A stretch of 32,927 bases of DNA, from contig CALCGQ010000024.1 in NCBI GenBank assembly GCA_937901015.1, forward strand, positions 1 to 32,927, given 5' to 3'. Origin of the DNA: an uncultured Bacteroidota bacterium (lineage in GTDB: Bacteria > Bacteroidota > Bacteroidia > Bacteroidales > F082). Of the stretch, positions 32,394 to 32,927 are shown one piece after another. Numbering within the stretch: position 1 is the stretch's first letter; each line of letters opens with the position of its first letter. Made by a program: the position numbers and the translations under genes. The notes under the pieces were generated by a model. It saw only the letters and a program-made list of their open reading frames with translations, ran no database searches and was not told the origin of the DNA.

Positions 32394-32927
32394 ATGTTTA
32401 TCAGTGGTTTGTTTTCTGCTAGAAAGCAATTTTATTCCTTTTTATTTATATTGTTTTCACTAACCTCTACCAGTCAGGTTTACTTCAATAATATGGAGAA
32501 ACTACCTGATTCCGGCAATTGGATAGGAACACAATCCATTGACTCAGGTATGGCTTTTTCAGGCTATAACTATTCTCATACCGACTCACTACTACCATAT
32601 GGGATTGGCATTGAACAAGAGTTTCCAAAAAATCTCAAACTCAAGAATACCGTGCTCGATATTAGCGGTTATGTTATGACTGACAATGTAAACAATAGGG
32701 CTCTTTATGTGGTTACAATTATTGATGATAATAAAGAAACTTTGCTTTGGACGGGAATCCCCATTGGCAATGTTATTGAAGAAGCAAATAATTGGTATTA
32801 TTTTTCTGACTCTATTATTATCCCAGCCAGCATAACCACAAGGTCAAAGATTAAAGCATATCTCTGGAATCAGGACAGGAATTACTCCACAAATATTGAT
32901 GATTTAAAATTTGAATTTACAGAACTT
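32394..32927 (+). CDS. Secreted protein of unknown function, 5' part (runs off right edge)
   Basis: 178 codons, open to the end of the window. It starts at ATG 32394, 2 nt after the butyrate kinase stop, so it is probably cotranscribed. The N-terminus has a signal peptide (basic SARKQ, then FYSFLFILFSLTSTSQ). The mature part (NWIGTQSIDSGMAFSGYNYS; LLPYGIGIEQEF; NTVLDISGYVMTD; SKIKAYLWNQDRN; NIDDLKFEF) alternates strands and aromatic residues like a beta-sandwich (galactose-binding or CBM-like) domain. Because it is cut, total length and any later domain (catalytic or anchor) are unknown. I recognise no family. Confidence 0.7.
   Translation, partial: MFISGLFSARKQFYSFLFILFSLTSTSQVYFNNMEKLPDSGNWIGTQSIDSGMAFSGYNYSHTDSLLPYGIGIEQEFPKNLKLKNTVLDISGYVMTDNVNNRALYVVTIIDDNKETLLWTGIPIGNVIEEANNWYYFSDSIIIPASITTRSKIKAYLWNQDRNYSTNIDDLKFEFTEL

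Overview
The window is about 33 kb of AT-rich DNA that looks chromosomal and comes from an anaerobic member of the Bacteroidota, most likely a Bacteroidales or Marinilabiliales relative; I cannot name the species. The grounds are TTG-N18-21-TAnnTTTG promoters ahead of several genes, a general lack of Shine-Dalgarno sequences, a DAHP synthase-chorismate mutase fusion, an S46 dipeptidyl-peptidase, and an IspG with an extra insert. Base composition and codon use look even throughout. I see no transposase, phage gene, tRNA, rRNA or CRISPR array.

Left part (1-10044): the first 22 codons of a winged-helix regulator leave the window leftwards. A minus-strand pair follows, a small outer-membrane-type protein and ispG. 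Then come, on the plus strand, a 43-aa winged-helix protein, an orphan LytS-type kinase with an FG-GAP-like extracytoplasmic domain, a cysteine synthase with a five-cysteine tail, a CorA channel, and a two-component pair (Cache-PAS kinase plus NarL-type regulator).

Centre (10219-22347): this is the highlight, a colinear [FeFe]-hydrogenase island closed by an intrinsic terminator. The order is receiver protein, hydC (NuoE-like), hydB (NuoF-like), hydA (catalytic subunit with all H-cluster ligands), an inverted repeat, a sensory hydrogenase fused to a histidine kinase, a second receiver protein, a receiver-histidine kinase hybrid, then maturases hydG, hydF and hydE. The layout suggests an NAD-linked, probably electron-bifurcating hydrogenase encoded with its own H-cluster factory and a hydrogen- or redox-sensing phosphorelay. 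The sensor keeps the four H-cluster cysteines but has lost the proton-relay cysteine. No DNA-binding output domain lies inside the island; the nearest one is the NarL-type regulator just upstream.

Right part (22547-32927): a MATE exporter converges on a minus-strand aroF/chorismate mutase gene across six 17-bp tandem repeats. A perfect 48-bp palindrome separates aroF from an S46 peptidase whose specificity residue points to DPP11 (Asp/Glu). Divergent from the peptidase are icmF (fused isobutyryl-CoA mutase) and, after 334 bp with its own promoter, butyrate kinase. Together these suggest energy conservation from butyrate or isobutyrate, in keeping with fermentation of amino acids released by the peptidase. 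A secreted protein of unknown function starts 2 nt after the kinase and runs off the right edge.
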